Shown here piece by piece: positions 46,691 to 57,834 of a stretch of DNA of 64,000 bases. The notes under the pieces were generated by a model. That model had not been told where the DNA came from and did no database searches. It saw nothing but the letters and a program-made list of their open reading frames with translations. Each line of letters opens with the position of its first letter. Position 1 is the stretch's first letter. The stretch is from Glutinoglossum americanum (Eukaryota > Ascomycota > Geoglossomycetes > Geoglossales > Geoglossaceae), in assembly GCA_020080175.1 (NCBI GenBank), contig JAGHQL010000084.1, positions 1-64,000 on the forward strand, in the 5' to 3' direction. The position numbers and the translations under genes were made by a program.

Positions 46691-47029
46691 ATTGTTATAG
46701 AGACCAACGGCGAGAGCGGCAACAAGGCGGAGGTGCCGTTGGCAGAGAGTCGCAAGCCAGCTTTGCTTGTTTCAAGAGGACAAGACCTTCTTTGTCTCCC
46801 AGCTTAGTCCCGGAATGGAGAATAAGAGCTAGAAGGCTTGGAGAGCAGCAGGAGTTCTTGGGTTCCTTCCAGCTGTTGGCCATTGTCTGTAGGGGCTGTT
46901 CCCCATGGAATTCTTCCTCTCCTCGGGTCTGGGCCCTATCTTCATCGGCACCCCCCAACCCTTCGACCTCTTCAATCTTTCTCTGCTCTCCTTGTTCACC
47001 AGCTCTCCCAGTTTTCCCAGCCCCCCCCC

Positions 47030-47215
47030 GACTCCCCAGGTCCCCTCTACTCTTTCAGCTCTCCCAACTCTACCACCTCGCAAGTCTCTCCTACCTCTCA
47101 CGCCTCCCCTATCTCTCCCACCTCCCCCACCTCTCCCGCCTTTCCCACCTTTCCCATCTCTCCTGCCCCTCCTGCCTCTCCTGCCTCTCCCGTCTCTCCT
47201 GCATCTCCTACCTGG
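47030..47215. repeat. Pyrimidine-rich 9-bp repeat tract
   Basis: On the plus strand the tract is a C/T-rich array of CTCTCCCAC-like 9-mers over about 180 bases. The part from 47098 encodes the G-x-x tail of the minus-strand protein. Such arrays are prone to length change. Confidence 0.75.
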
Positions 47216-47809
47216 CTGCTCCCTCGACCTGTTACTGAAGCCGCCTGAGCCCTGAGTAGCTCGATAGTCTTTATTACGTCTACCGTCAGCACATGGGAAT
47301 CATCGGCCCAGCGGGTCAACTTTCCGGTGGCTGTCCGTTTTCTAGAAGTTTGTTGGTGGATAGCATTAGCTAATTGATTCCGAGCTTTGAGGGGGCCACT
47401 CCTCTTGCTAAGGCGATGGAGCTGATGCAGCAAGTGTGTCCCCGAGTTGGCAGGCCACATCACATTCTCTAGAGCCTCTTTCGGGTGGCAGCCCTATGCC
47501 GTTTGGATACCCCACAGTTCGTGCTCCTTGCGGTTCTTAGTCTTCTGGAATCGAGCAATGCTCTGGGTTATAGCCAGCCAGTCAATCCTGTCCTTGACCT
47601 GCTCTTGAGTCAGAGATCTGGCTTTCCAAAGTCGGTTCTCATTGAGGTATGTCTAAGCTATCTATACTGGTGAGATGGTTGAGCTGTTCGCTGCATTCGC
47701 TGGTAGCTGTAAGGAGCTCAAGAATCCAATTAAGCTGTTCCTGGGGTTGAAGGGAAGGCAAAGAGGCCATCAGATCCTCTGGTGAAGGTATTTCTGTTGG
47801 TGCATCCAT
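47098..47809 (-). CDS. Hypothetical protein with collagen-like G-x-x tail
   Basis: Tentative gene on the minus strand: exons 47809-47668, 47621-47511 and 47468-47098, introns of 46 and 42 bp, all phase 1; 207 residues. It starts MDAPTEIPSPEDLMASLPSL and is mostly helical (EQLNWILELLTATSE, QVKDRIDWLAITQSIARF). The last 35 or so residues are a glycine-every-third tract (GETGEAGEAGGAGEMGKVGK and on), encoded by about a dozen degenerate 9-bp units. Coding-like frames go on past the stop, so the true end is uncertain. No family recognised. Confidence 0.4.
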
Positions 47810-49544
47810 CGTGTGGGTTTGTGTGGCAAGTAATGTGTTGACTATGCTCTGTTAGGTGTCGAAGCGGTTTGCCGCTTACTAATCTATCTGACCAAAATTT
47901 TGGTCAGATGGTTTTGAACGGTTGCTCACTTTCTTAATCTGTTGCCTTATAATTAACACTTGCGAAGCGCCTTGTACCTCTTTAGCACCAATTCACCTGC
48001 CTAACAGTTACGCAGTTGGGAAGAGCCCAATGTCCCCCACCTTTGCCAATCAATATGGAAGGAGACGTAGCACAATAAAGACCAGACGGAGTACGAAGAG
48101 CTCAACATCAACCTACTCGTGGGTCCATTATCTTTCCTTTCAATCATCCAATACCCCGCTTATCACTTGTAGGTAAACGGCGCCGTGCTCAAGGCGAAGA
48201 GCCTGAGATTAGGAAAGAACTGTCAGTATTTCCAAGCTCTCCTGGTTGTCGATACTGCTATGGTTTGCATCTACTTGCTGCCGGTAGTCATCAATCGACG
48301 TCGCAGTTCTGAATGCGAAGCGCAAACTCAGCCTTCTCGCACGAACCTACGATTGCGGGAGAGATGCGACTTAAACCAACAACCAGCTGGCAAACCTGCG
48401 AGGTCATCACCCGGGACAGCCGAAAGATGCCATCGCAATAAACGAGAAGAGTGACCTCGATCTGACTACAAGATCCCTACAGCGCAAGCCGCGCACGATA
48501 ATCAACAATCGTCTGACAGAAAACGAAAGCGAGTGGAGATTGAAGAGGAGCAATAAACCACTTCTACACTCTCACTTTTCAATCACAGCGGGAAGCAATC
48601 ATAGCGTTTTGGGATTCGCTCTCAAAAGTGTGGCTCACCAAACGTGCTTTGGAAGAATTCAATCGAAGAACTGCTCAGCCTACTTATCCTGGTCACTCTC
48701 TTTCTATAAGCTAATATGACTGGAAGAGAATTTCCTATTCAAATCAAATGAAGCAGTTTGCCAGACTCGGTGGCTCCTGGCCGCCTGGCACCCCAATCAA
48801 TCTGTCGGGTTTGAATATCGGTGCAGAGTTCCCTCGGATCGCTTGGCCCTAGTCTAATTATTTGCTCGGGAGACTCCTAGAATGCAATCCCTCCAACCCT
48901 TTTTATCGAACGTATTCCTTTTCCAACTTTGAAATACGTGTTTTTTTATACTATTCGGTTTCGATGCAGCGTAGGATGGTTAAGGGTTCTGGTAATCCTG
49001 GTCTATAGATAGGTAGCTAGTCAGTGTTTCTCGCCATTTATTCTAGCAAGAAGAGTGGTGCCGTTCCAGCATTTATTCTACCATCAGCCGGGCATGTTCA
49101 GTGCATAGTAGTTGGTTGAGGCAGATAGGTGCATAGGTACAATTTCAGCTACTCCTCTGGCGTCCTGCTCGCTTTACGGCCGAGCACAAGGCTTGATTTT
49201 TTGAGGCAGGATATTCCTATTGCTATAGCTATGTGCTCCGGAGCTCTGGAAGGGATAAAATTTCTTTCACAGTTATCCGCTTTCTTGGGGTTTTGTATTT
49301 CGAGACGCCGTCACCCAACGGCGTAATTACCTTACCTAATTTAGTCAGCTTGCTAGAGCTTAGGGGATAGGAGGCCGTTAGACACTTACTTTGTTTTGGA
49401 GCTCCGCCTTGCTTGGGCATAGTTGTGGGGTTCCCTTGGTGTCTGCTTAGAATCCGCTCTAACGAATAACCTGCCTATTTGCCTTTCTGCGCCCGCGTTA
49501 CATGCCCCTATTTGAAAGCTGGTCAACGGCCGCATTTCATCCCT
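47810..49544. other. Intergenic, no supported gene
   Basis: About 1.7 kb. A stretch at 47990-48620 looks partly coding in shifting frames, but no domain or splice chain could be defended. Confidence 0.4.
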
Positions 49545-52500
49545 TTACATCTGGGCCTGATACCATGCTGCCACCCACCCATCTTCCCAGCCGGGTAGCT
49601 GGAAGCTGGGGATTTCCAGCGAGGGGGAGCGGCCGAGCATGCCACACTCTTTAAAGATGTGGCCGGGGTGTGTTTCGCTAGACGTTGCGATACACTTGAA
49701 GCAGAAGTCGAAGTCAGGGCAGCTACTACAGCTGCGCCGTATACCGTATATCACCTATCATCGCGTTAATAGGCAGTTAGGGGGGCGGAGGGGATGGAGC
49801 ATATACCTGCTCGCATCCATCGCAGATAAAATCGGTATTTCTACCCCTGCGAAATGGCCCAAGGCCATCGCCAGAAGGCTGTATCCGTGCCTGCCAACCA
49901 AACTGGTCGCTGTAAACGTAGGGGCTGTCATAGAAAGGGTTTGAAACAGATACCAAATACCTCACTATACGGTCGCGTCCAAAAAACAATGCCACCCGGG
50001 TTGGGGACCACCCGATATCAGTCTTCTTGCTTGTATCAGCGCCGCTCTCAACTAATGCCTTAACAGCATCCAGATTTACTCCCCTGCAGGCCCAATGCAG
50101 GGGGGTCCAACCATCTCCGTCGGGAATATTGGGGTCCACGGATATTCCCAAAAGGTAGCTGACACAATCCGCGGATCGCCCCGTGGCTGCGTGGTGTAGC
50201 GCTGAACGGCCCTGTTTATCCCTAGCACGAGGATCAGACCCAGCCTCTACGAGTGTGGTTAATAGCGAAGCCCAACCACCCGCCGCAACCCAATGGATAG
50301 CTCTACAGCCATGTCTGTCAGTGGAATTTACGTCCAGCCCGTCATCTAACAGAAGTCGAGCTACTGCTTCATCGATTGCACTCGCGGCATTTTGGATCGC
50401 GCTACTATGGTATGCGGTCTTGGTAGTCTCAATTAGCTTTTTGTGCGGCAGGAGTTGAGCTACTGCCTCACGATCTCCGGGTAAGGCTACTTGGAAATCC
50501 TCGTCGGCTCCCCTTGCTGGCGAGATCTGGGCCGTTTCTTGGCCAAACCCGGGGTTGGCTGTTTTGATCTCAGTACCGCAACATCTACCATCGGCATTTA
50601 CATCTGCCCCCCTTTCTAGCAGGAGCCGGACTACTGCATCATGGCCACTGGCCGCAGCCGCTTGAAGCGCACTGCCCCAGCGACCGCTCCTAGCGTTTAT
50701 GTCTGCTCCATTTTCTAGGAGGAGCTGAACTATCGGGAGGTTGCCTCGGGCTGCGGCTGCTTGGAGTGGTTTGTCGGGACCCCCACCATCGTCGTTTGCA
50801 TCTGCCCCGTTATTCAAGAGGAGGTGGATAACTTTCTCTTCGCCAAAATGAGCAGCTAACCGGACTGCGTTACCAAGGTGGCCAGAAGAGTCTTTATAGT
50901 TTACATTCGCTCCTTTTTGAAGTAGTATTCCTACCACCTGCTCACGGCCGAAGGCGCTGGCGGTTTCAAGAAGCGGGCCGAATCGCCCCCTTGGAATGTT
51001 AACGTCAATTGTTCGAAGCTCTTCTTCGATAAAGCTAACGATGCCTTCCTCTGTCGCTATGTAGAGTAGTGTTGTACCAGCAGGGTGGTTGACATTGGGA
51101 TTAATTTGGTCGTTGGCTAGAGTAATCCAAGTCAGGAGGCACTCCCCACCGTTTTTAGCCTCCAATTTCCGAACTTGAGAGGACTGGCAGACTTCTAGAG
51201 CCTCCAGCGCCTTCCAATGCTCTATCCATATAAATGTTGCATATGAGATGAACGGGAGTGACCGGGCGAATGTGCTAACTGCTATTCCTGGCGGTAAACG
51301 CGGCAATTCCCCAAGCTCTGAGATTGTAAGATATTGTATGCAAGATCGTAGCAGGTACTGATGACCTCTTGCAACGGGATCACTCTCAGATCCCGGTCCC
51401 AGAACCCGAAAGCCATCCGCGAACAGAAGGAAGTCCTTGACCGACTGGTGGATAAACTTTACAGTCGCCTTGGATTCGGTTTCACTGGCGGTAACTTCGA
51501 CAAGCCCGCCACATCTACTGCGGATACGTTTTTCCATCTCCTTATCACCACGTACTAGCTCCTTTGAGCTTACCATGCTCCTCTGCGATTCAAATGACTT
51601 TTCGGACCCAAACGCTATAGCGAAGCGAAATTCCTCCAATGTTAGCGGCCTCACCGCGCAGAGAATAAGTTGCAACATGAGTCGAGTCTCGTCTACATAG
51701 CGTTTCTCGATCCCGCCTAGCACTCGTCGATACACCCCATCAAGGTCGAGAGGGATGGATGATAGCCGATCTCGCAATTCGTTAATCGTATCGCCTTCCG
51801 CATCTCCCTTTAATAGTTCTTCAACCACAAGGCTTACCCACAAGAAGACTCCATTTGCCCTCTGGATGATTTCGGTTCTGAGTAGCTGGGAGTCGTCGCC
51901 ACCGCCATCGTTCGATTGGCAAAGGCTTTCCGTCTTTTCGTGGACATAGCTGCGAATATCTCTTGATGTCTCTTCGGGGAGAGAAATCCCGGGGTATCTC
52001 CCAAGACTAGCCCAGAGTATCGTGGTCGGGCGTCCTGATATGCATACTTTGGTAGTCGATTTGACCGCAGCAACCCTTTGCAAAAACGAAACGTGATCCT
52101 GAAGAGGACCATCACATTCATCTAAAGCGTCAATAAAGAGGTAAATGCCTCGCGAGGAAGGGTTTTCAGCAACTGACGACACAAATATCCTTCGGAGGGT
52201 GGAGATGCTCCATTGCATTCCATCTGAGCGGTTTTGACTTTTTTGCATTTGCCTATAGGCCTCAATGGCGTGCCGAAATAGGGATGGGTCTCGCTCAAGG
52301 ATTTGGACCAGGAGGGATCGTAGTAGGCCCTCCATGGACCGCTCAAGCCTCGTACCCCGGCCACAGAAAAAATATCCTACAATGATAGGGCGGCTGCCAA
52401 GAACATCTGACACCTGTATGGATAGCGTCGACCGATTTTGGAAGAGCAGTTTCATTAGCGTTGATTTGCCGCAGCCAGGTTTGCCTTGCACCCAAAATAT

Positions 52501-54474
52501 AGCCTTATCATTCACCAGCCATTGGCAGAAGGCCTCATTCTTCCAGATCCACTGGAAGGTGTCGCTATGTGGTTCGCAAACATCATTTAGTCGATTGCCA
52601 AATTCCGGGAACGACAGACTCTGGAGACAGCCTTTCAAAATCCGTTAGCTCATTCTAATGGAGGATATCGTGTAAAACGTGTTTTTGCCTTTTTGTTCCT
52701 TCGTCAGGTCTATCGGAAGTTTGCAGTTAGTTATAATCTATTATGAAATAAATAAAATAGCAGCATGAGTCCGCCATACAACCTCCGCGTGATTCTCCCC
52801 GCTATTGCTAAGGTGTATGTGCATAGGAGCAATAAAAGGAATTTACCTTTAATTTCTGAGAATTGAGTCTCAGTCACACTTGCGGCGCCGGCAGCGAGCT
52901 GCCTTAAGTGCTGCAGAACAACGTAATAATACTTATCCCGGTGAGAAAACTTCACGATGTCGGAGTGGCTTCGATTGATCGCCTGGATATGGTGAGCTTC
53001 CGACTCCCAGGGTCGGCCGTGAGTTGCGGAAGAGCTGTCTACTAAAATAGCTCGTGGCCCGGTCATGGACCAGAAATCCCCGTGCTGATGATGGTTGAGT
53101 GAGTAAATCGTAATCGCCAGTAAAGTATTTAGTTAGTGCAGCTTACTTGTTGAGCAGTTGGCGACTCCTCTGTTTCATAGAAGGAGATGATCTTACAATC
53201 CCTGGAATCGAATACCTTACAGAAAGCCCTGTGTTGGTTGCGGAGGTATCCTGATTCCTTTCCTAAGGTCAATAGGAATAACATGTTGGGCTGACCCTCC
53301 ACCATTGGAATCAAAGAACTAATATTGACCCCTTGATTCGGCACACCAAAGAATAGGATCCCACAAGTAGATCTAAAATTGAATTTATCTATATCACTCC
53401 CTTCGCTCATCTGAATAAGAGCCTTTAACGTTTAGTTAGCCTTTCGGACGGGATTTTTGCCACCATGAATTGAGATTAGGTTAGACAAGATACCTCCTTG
53501 ATTACAAGCCCGCCTAGGCTATGACAGACGAAGATTATGGGTCTCCGTCTGGAAGTTTCCTAGATCGGTATAAGTTTTCATTCCTTAGCTGCATTTATTC
53601 ATACTTACCCTGTACTGGTTTCGTATAGCTCCTAAACTAACTCTAAACGTGGAAGCAATCGCCTCAAGGTCTTGAAACGACCGGCTATCGGCCAATTTTG
53701 TGTGGTATCCATATATTAATACACGGGCGCTAGGGATGTCATCAGGCAGGGCATCTCTGAGCCACATGTATTGACCTCCACGCTCTTTGAACGAACCGAA
53801 CGCATGGCTGCCGAGACCAGACACTGCTACAATGCTGCTTGTGTTGGCAGACGGGTACCTAGGTTCTAGAGATTGAAACTTACTCAACCCCGTGGTCTTC
53901 GTCTTTTTCAGCCGAATCCATTGGCGTAAAGCCTTCAAAGTGGCTGTCAATGATGATATGCTGTTGATGTTCCGTGGATTGCTCGTCATCACCATCGGAT
54001 CCGTTACCCGGCATGTCGATCATCCATTCGCTGCTGCCACTTGGTAGAAGGTTCGAAATTCCCTCAAAAGTGATTGTTGCTACCTTCTCTTCGTGTTGGT
54101 GAGGTGAGGAGGCGAGCGAGCAGATCTCGAGCCTTGAGTCTTCATCCAGAGCCAACTTTGACCTGAGGAACGTTCTTGCCGACCTACGACTATGTGTGGC
54201 AGATAACCCACGAACTCGCAGGGTTCTCAAGTAAGTATTACTGCTGCAAGCAGGTGGCGGGGGTGTTGTGAGAGCATCGCTTCCAGCTTCCCCAAGGGTC
54301 ACAAGGGTGAGCCCTGCAGGTTGTGAATGTAGCTGCGATCCAAGATCTAACGCCGGGCTCTACGGAGGAAGCGAGTCAATTAGCTGCAGCCGCTCTAGTT
54401 CCAGCGATTTCGTGCCCTACTATGAAATTCAACCTCCTTCGCTTCTGCGCTCTAGTAGAGCCCTCTGAAGCCAT
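49545..54474 (-). CDS. NLR: SesB-like hydrolase - NACHT - ankyrin - ZZ zinc finger
   Basis: A second predicted fungal NOD-like receptor. Model (minus): exons 54474-54421, 54359-53884, 53834-53609, 53559-53494, 53422-53147, 53084-52847, 52631-49807 and 49754-49545; all junctions in phase, 1,456 residues, no internal stop. It starts MASEGSTRAQKRRRLNF, a basic stretch, then an acidic linker. The hydrolase domain has VDIVAVSGLGSHAFGS, nucleophile Ser266 in CHSLGG, GILFFGVPNQG and a likely His in INRSHSDIVKF. The NACHT P-loop is GKPGCGKST (~495-503) with Walker B YLFIDALDECDG (~614). Ankyrin repeats span ~963-1340 (PLQAAAARGNLPIVQLLLEN, ALHHAATGR, PLHWACRGV). The end is a ZZ finger: CDGCEQVIYGIRRSCSSC, CFKC and HPGH. 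Intron 6 is unusually long at 215 bp. Confidence 0.87.
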
Positions 54475-55650
54475 GGCATAAATATGCGCGACAACAGAGA
54501 GCACCTCTAATTGGTAATAGGCTCTACCGTGAGCTGGCCGCTTAAGATGGTAGATGGCCGTCGGATATTGAGTAGTCGTTAGAGTGCGAATTTGCTGTAG
54601 ATGGCGAGCCTTAAGTCTTGGCATCTCAGCGGAGAAGCTCGGTTGTCAGCTTCTTAGTTGACAAGTAGGCTTGGCCAACCAGACGACTTGACGATCAATC
54701 AGCCAATCTGTTTGCTTAAGCGACATACTGGCCCGTTTCATTTCTACTTTTTCCTCGCCGAGAATTGAGATGCTTTACGCAATCGGCGGGATTCGACTCC
54801 TCGGTCACCACTCAAAGAGCAAGGTCACTTAACAAACACATCAACCTTCATGTCAATTTGTGAAAATGTGCCTATATGACAACATTCAGGAACAGATACT
54901 ATCCCTGAAATCCGTTGTTCACACACAACAACGCCGATGCAATACCTGCATCTCTTCAACTCAAGCAGCTGATGGATTGGCCAGCAGGAAATCACCTACA
55001 GAACGTTGGTCCAGCAATCGTCTTTCTGTCCGATTGCCCGACCACAGCAAACAGCGACTCAAGCTCAAAAACGCCCTTATGGTAACCAAGCACTCTTTCC
55101 AACTAGTCCAATACCGCATCTCATAGCCCAAACCCCCAGAGGGTCCGATCTAGTCATACGGGTAATAAAGCGACTACTCGGTACACATCATTACAAAGCC
55201 CCCACCGCACCATCCAGCCCCAAAGGCAAGTGAAAGGGCAGAAAGAAAAAAGAGACACCCTTTTTTCGTTGTAAATAATAACAAACAATGCCTTGCCGAG
55301 ACTAGAAAACGCCCAAGCCAAATGGATAGTAAATTCAACAGACGAATAGCCGGGTTGGCCTAGATCGAGAAAATAAACCTTTACCAGTGAGCCCCAGCCA
55401 AGTTACCAAAACCCCAGTTATACCCCGTCAGCCCAATATGGTCCCCCTCACCAAATCGACACGCAAGCAAAGTAGCCGCCAAGGGTAGCCCCGAGCCCAG
55501 ACCGTCCATCCAAATACCGAACACGAACACATTAGAAAGAAAACCTTAGGCGATGCGTGCAGCTGCGCTATGACGACAAACATATTCTCTCAAAAAGAGA
55601 AACCCTCTCAAGCACCACCCCAGCTTCCCTCCAAAAGCCAACCACCTCAA
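54475..55650. other. Upstream of the NLR and 3' spacer of the next gene
   Basis: About 1.2 kb between two minus-strand genes. No supported gene; a 270-base frame at 54860 is unlikely to be real. Confidence 0.45.
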
Positions 55651-57834
55651 CTACCACCCATTCAACAACTCCTCAATCGAAATCCTCTCCCTCCTCCCAG
55701 CCCCCGCCCCCTTCATCCCCCCGTTCTGCCTCCAATGAGCATACCCATACCCGCCTCTCTGGCCCACGGGACTCGATGCCGAGTGCATAGGACGCGGTTG
55801 TATGGCGCGGTAGGCACGGGGCATTGTGGGGGTAGGGGGCGGGGGCATAGGCGAGATGATGCGTGGGGGTGGCGGAGGGGGCATGGATGTGGATGGTGAT
55901 GCCGACGCCGGGGTGTGCGTGGGAAGGGTGGGGGGCGATGCGCGCTGTGGTGGTGGTGGTGGTGCACGCTCCTCGGTTTCGTTGCTGTCGACATTGATGA
56001 TCACTCGGCTTTCTTCGGGGTCAGGGCTGCCTGTTGAGCTGTATGGTTGCGGAGTTAACGTCACGGATTCCTCACGCGAGGGGGGGGTCGGTGGTGGGTG
56101 GGCGTCGGAGTCATCGCTGTCGTCATCGTCGTTGGGTTCTGGAGTGTGTTCCGAGGCGGAGGAAGGTGTGCTGGGGATAAAGGGCTGTTGTTGTTGTTGT
56201 TCTTCGGGAGTTGTGGTGGGCGGTTCGCTGGGTAAGTTGTCGACCTCGGGGTGGATGTCTTCGATGCCTAGGATAGGGGAGGTGACGCGAGGGAGATAAT
56301 TATTGGGTGAGAGCGATTCAGGCAAGAGGGTGTCCTGACCACCGAAGGCTGTGACCAAGAAGGTTGAGTCTTCTATTAAGGGTGTAGGAGAGCGCTTTAG
56401 GCTCGTGGTTGCTTCCATTACATCGCCATCTTCCTTAACTCCCAGGACTGGTGAGGCGATGTCGTCTGGGTTGACTGGGGAGGGTACGGCGTCGGTTCGG
56501 GTTTCTTCCATCTTGTCGTTATTGCTGGGACCCTCGACATCTTCCTTGGGGTTGCTCCTCTCACCGCTTTCTAGTATGGTAGGGGACGTAACCGTGTAAT
56601 CTAGGACCACACCCTCCATCGCATCCCCTCCCCCGTCGTCACCCGGCTCCCCGCTTGGCCCGTCTCCCCCCACCTCTATGTCGTGCACTCCAAGCAAGGT
56701 AGTATCGAGGTCTACTCCTTCCTTGGGAGGAAGAAAGTCATCGTGTTGTAGTTCAAGATCCCTATCTTGGTCACACTCTTCCTTGTGCGGCTCGTCATTT
56801 TCCACAATTGTGGCCTCCACGGGTGGCGCTAAAGCCATACCGGGGCTCTGAAGTGACAGAGAGCTGATCTTGAAGTCGTTCTCTGGAGATGCAATTATTC
56901 TTTGGGGGGGTGCAGGTACTATTGAAGCTGAAGTGTTGATAGTGAGTCGGGGCAGTGACGCCAGAGATACTTCGGCGGACGCTTCGCTGTTAGAGTGCTG
57001 GAGGCCGTAGGCGCTGCCGCCGTTGTCACAAAGCAGCGGCGCAGCCTCCATAAGAGCATTACAGTCTTCATTATCTTCGCAATCGCGACCCCCTTGCTGC
57101 TTTTGCCCATCTAAACTTTTTGCAGCATCAACAATCTCACGCGTCTCTCCTGATGCTCCAAACCCCTTAGCGGACAGCGAGGAGTACTTTCGCAACTCCT
57201 GTCCATGCCGTCCCAGGTAGAGGCATACCAATCGACTTGCTCGCGCACCGGTTGAAGAAACAGACTTTGGTGGTTCTGCGGCAGCGGTCGCTTTCAGTGA
57301 GTCAACACACGCATCTTCGCCGACGAGGTCGACCCAGACAAGGCTAGCCTTGGGCCATTCGGTTGATGCGTTCATATTTTGTGGCCTCTGGTGATGTTGT
57401 AGTTCCTCGTCTAGATCCATGTCATTGCTGGCTACCTGAGGCGTTACTGGAGGTGTCAAGTTTTCAGCGCTATCCGGATCAGGGCTGCGGGACATGCTGT
57501 TGCTTCTCTTGATTAGTTGACCAGTGCCAGCAGATAAGATCTCCCCCTCGAGCGCCGACGCCTTCCGCTTCTTGGGCGACGGCGATGATGACGGCGTAGG
57601 AGATGGCGGAACACGAATAGAAGTAATGAGCAACCTAGACTCTCTCCCTTCTAGCTTTTTACGCTGGATTGCACGAAGGTTAGGAGCAGCGACGATGATA
57701 GTATCTCCAATCTCATCATTCGCATTTCGTACTCTAGGCCCTCTATGACGTTTGACAGCATCCTTCTGGATTTGTTTAGTCGCCTCGAGAGAAGCGACCC
57801 GGGGTGATCTCGTCGCGGCACTAATCAAACCCAT
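55651..57834 (-). CDS. Large intrinsically disordered protein, function unknown
   Basis: A single uninterrupted frame of 727 residues from the ATG at 57834 (MGLISAATRSPRVASLEATK). The N-terminal third is basic with RVPPSPTPSSSPSPKKRKAS, a possible nuclear localisation signal. The middle is acidic and Ser/Pro/Glu-rich without a domain. Gln and Pro runs follow (QQQQQ near 56185-56200, PPPPPP near 55955 and 55880). The last residues, RRERISIEELLNGW, are the only part that looks like a conserved helical motif. A regulator or scaffold is plausible. Composition explains the antisense open frames. Confidence 0.7.
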   Translation of the reverse strand: MGLISAATRSPRVASLEATKQIQKDAVKRHRGPRVRNANDEIGDTIIVAAPNLRAIQRKKLEGRESRLLITSIRVPPSPTPSSSPSPKKRKASALEGEILSAGTGQLIKRSNSMSRSPDPDSAENLTPPVTPQVASNDMDLDEELQHHQRPQNMNASTEWPKASLVWVDLVGEDACVDSLKATAAAEPPKSVSSTGARASRLVCLYLGRHGQELRKYSSLSAKGFGASGETREIVDAAKSLDGQKQQGGRDCEDNEDCNALMEAAPLLCDNGGSAYGLQHSNSEASAEVSLASLPRLTINTSASIVPAPPQRIIASPENDFKISSLSLQSPGMALAPPVEATIVENDEPHKEECDQDRDLELQHDDFLPPKEGVDLDTTLLGVHDIEVGGDGPSGEPGDDGGGDAMEGVVLDYTVTSPTILESGERSNPKEDVEGPSNNDKMEETRTDAVPSPVNPDDIASPVLGVKEDGDVMEATTSLKRSPTPLIEDSTFLVTAFGGQDTLLPESLSPNNYLPRVTSPILGIEDIHPEVDNLPSEPPTTTPEEQQQQQPFIPSTPSSASEHTPEPNDDDDSDDSDAHPPPTPPSREESVTLTPQPYSSTGSPDPEESRVIINVDSNETEERAPPPPPQRASPPTLPTHTPASASPSTSMPPPPPPRIISPMPPPPTPTMPRAYRAIQPRPMHSASSPVGQRGGYGYAHWRQNGGMKGAGAGRRERISIEELLNGW

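Noticed and set aside
48185-48454. 89-codon frame on the plus strand
   Set aside because: Coding-like only in patches, no domain and no defensible exon chain.
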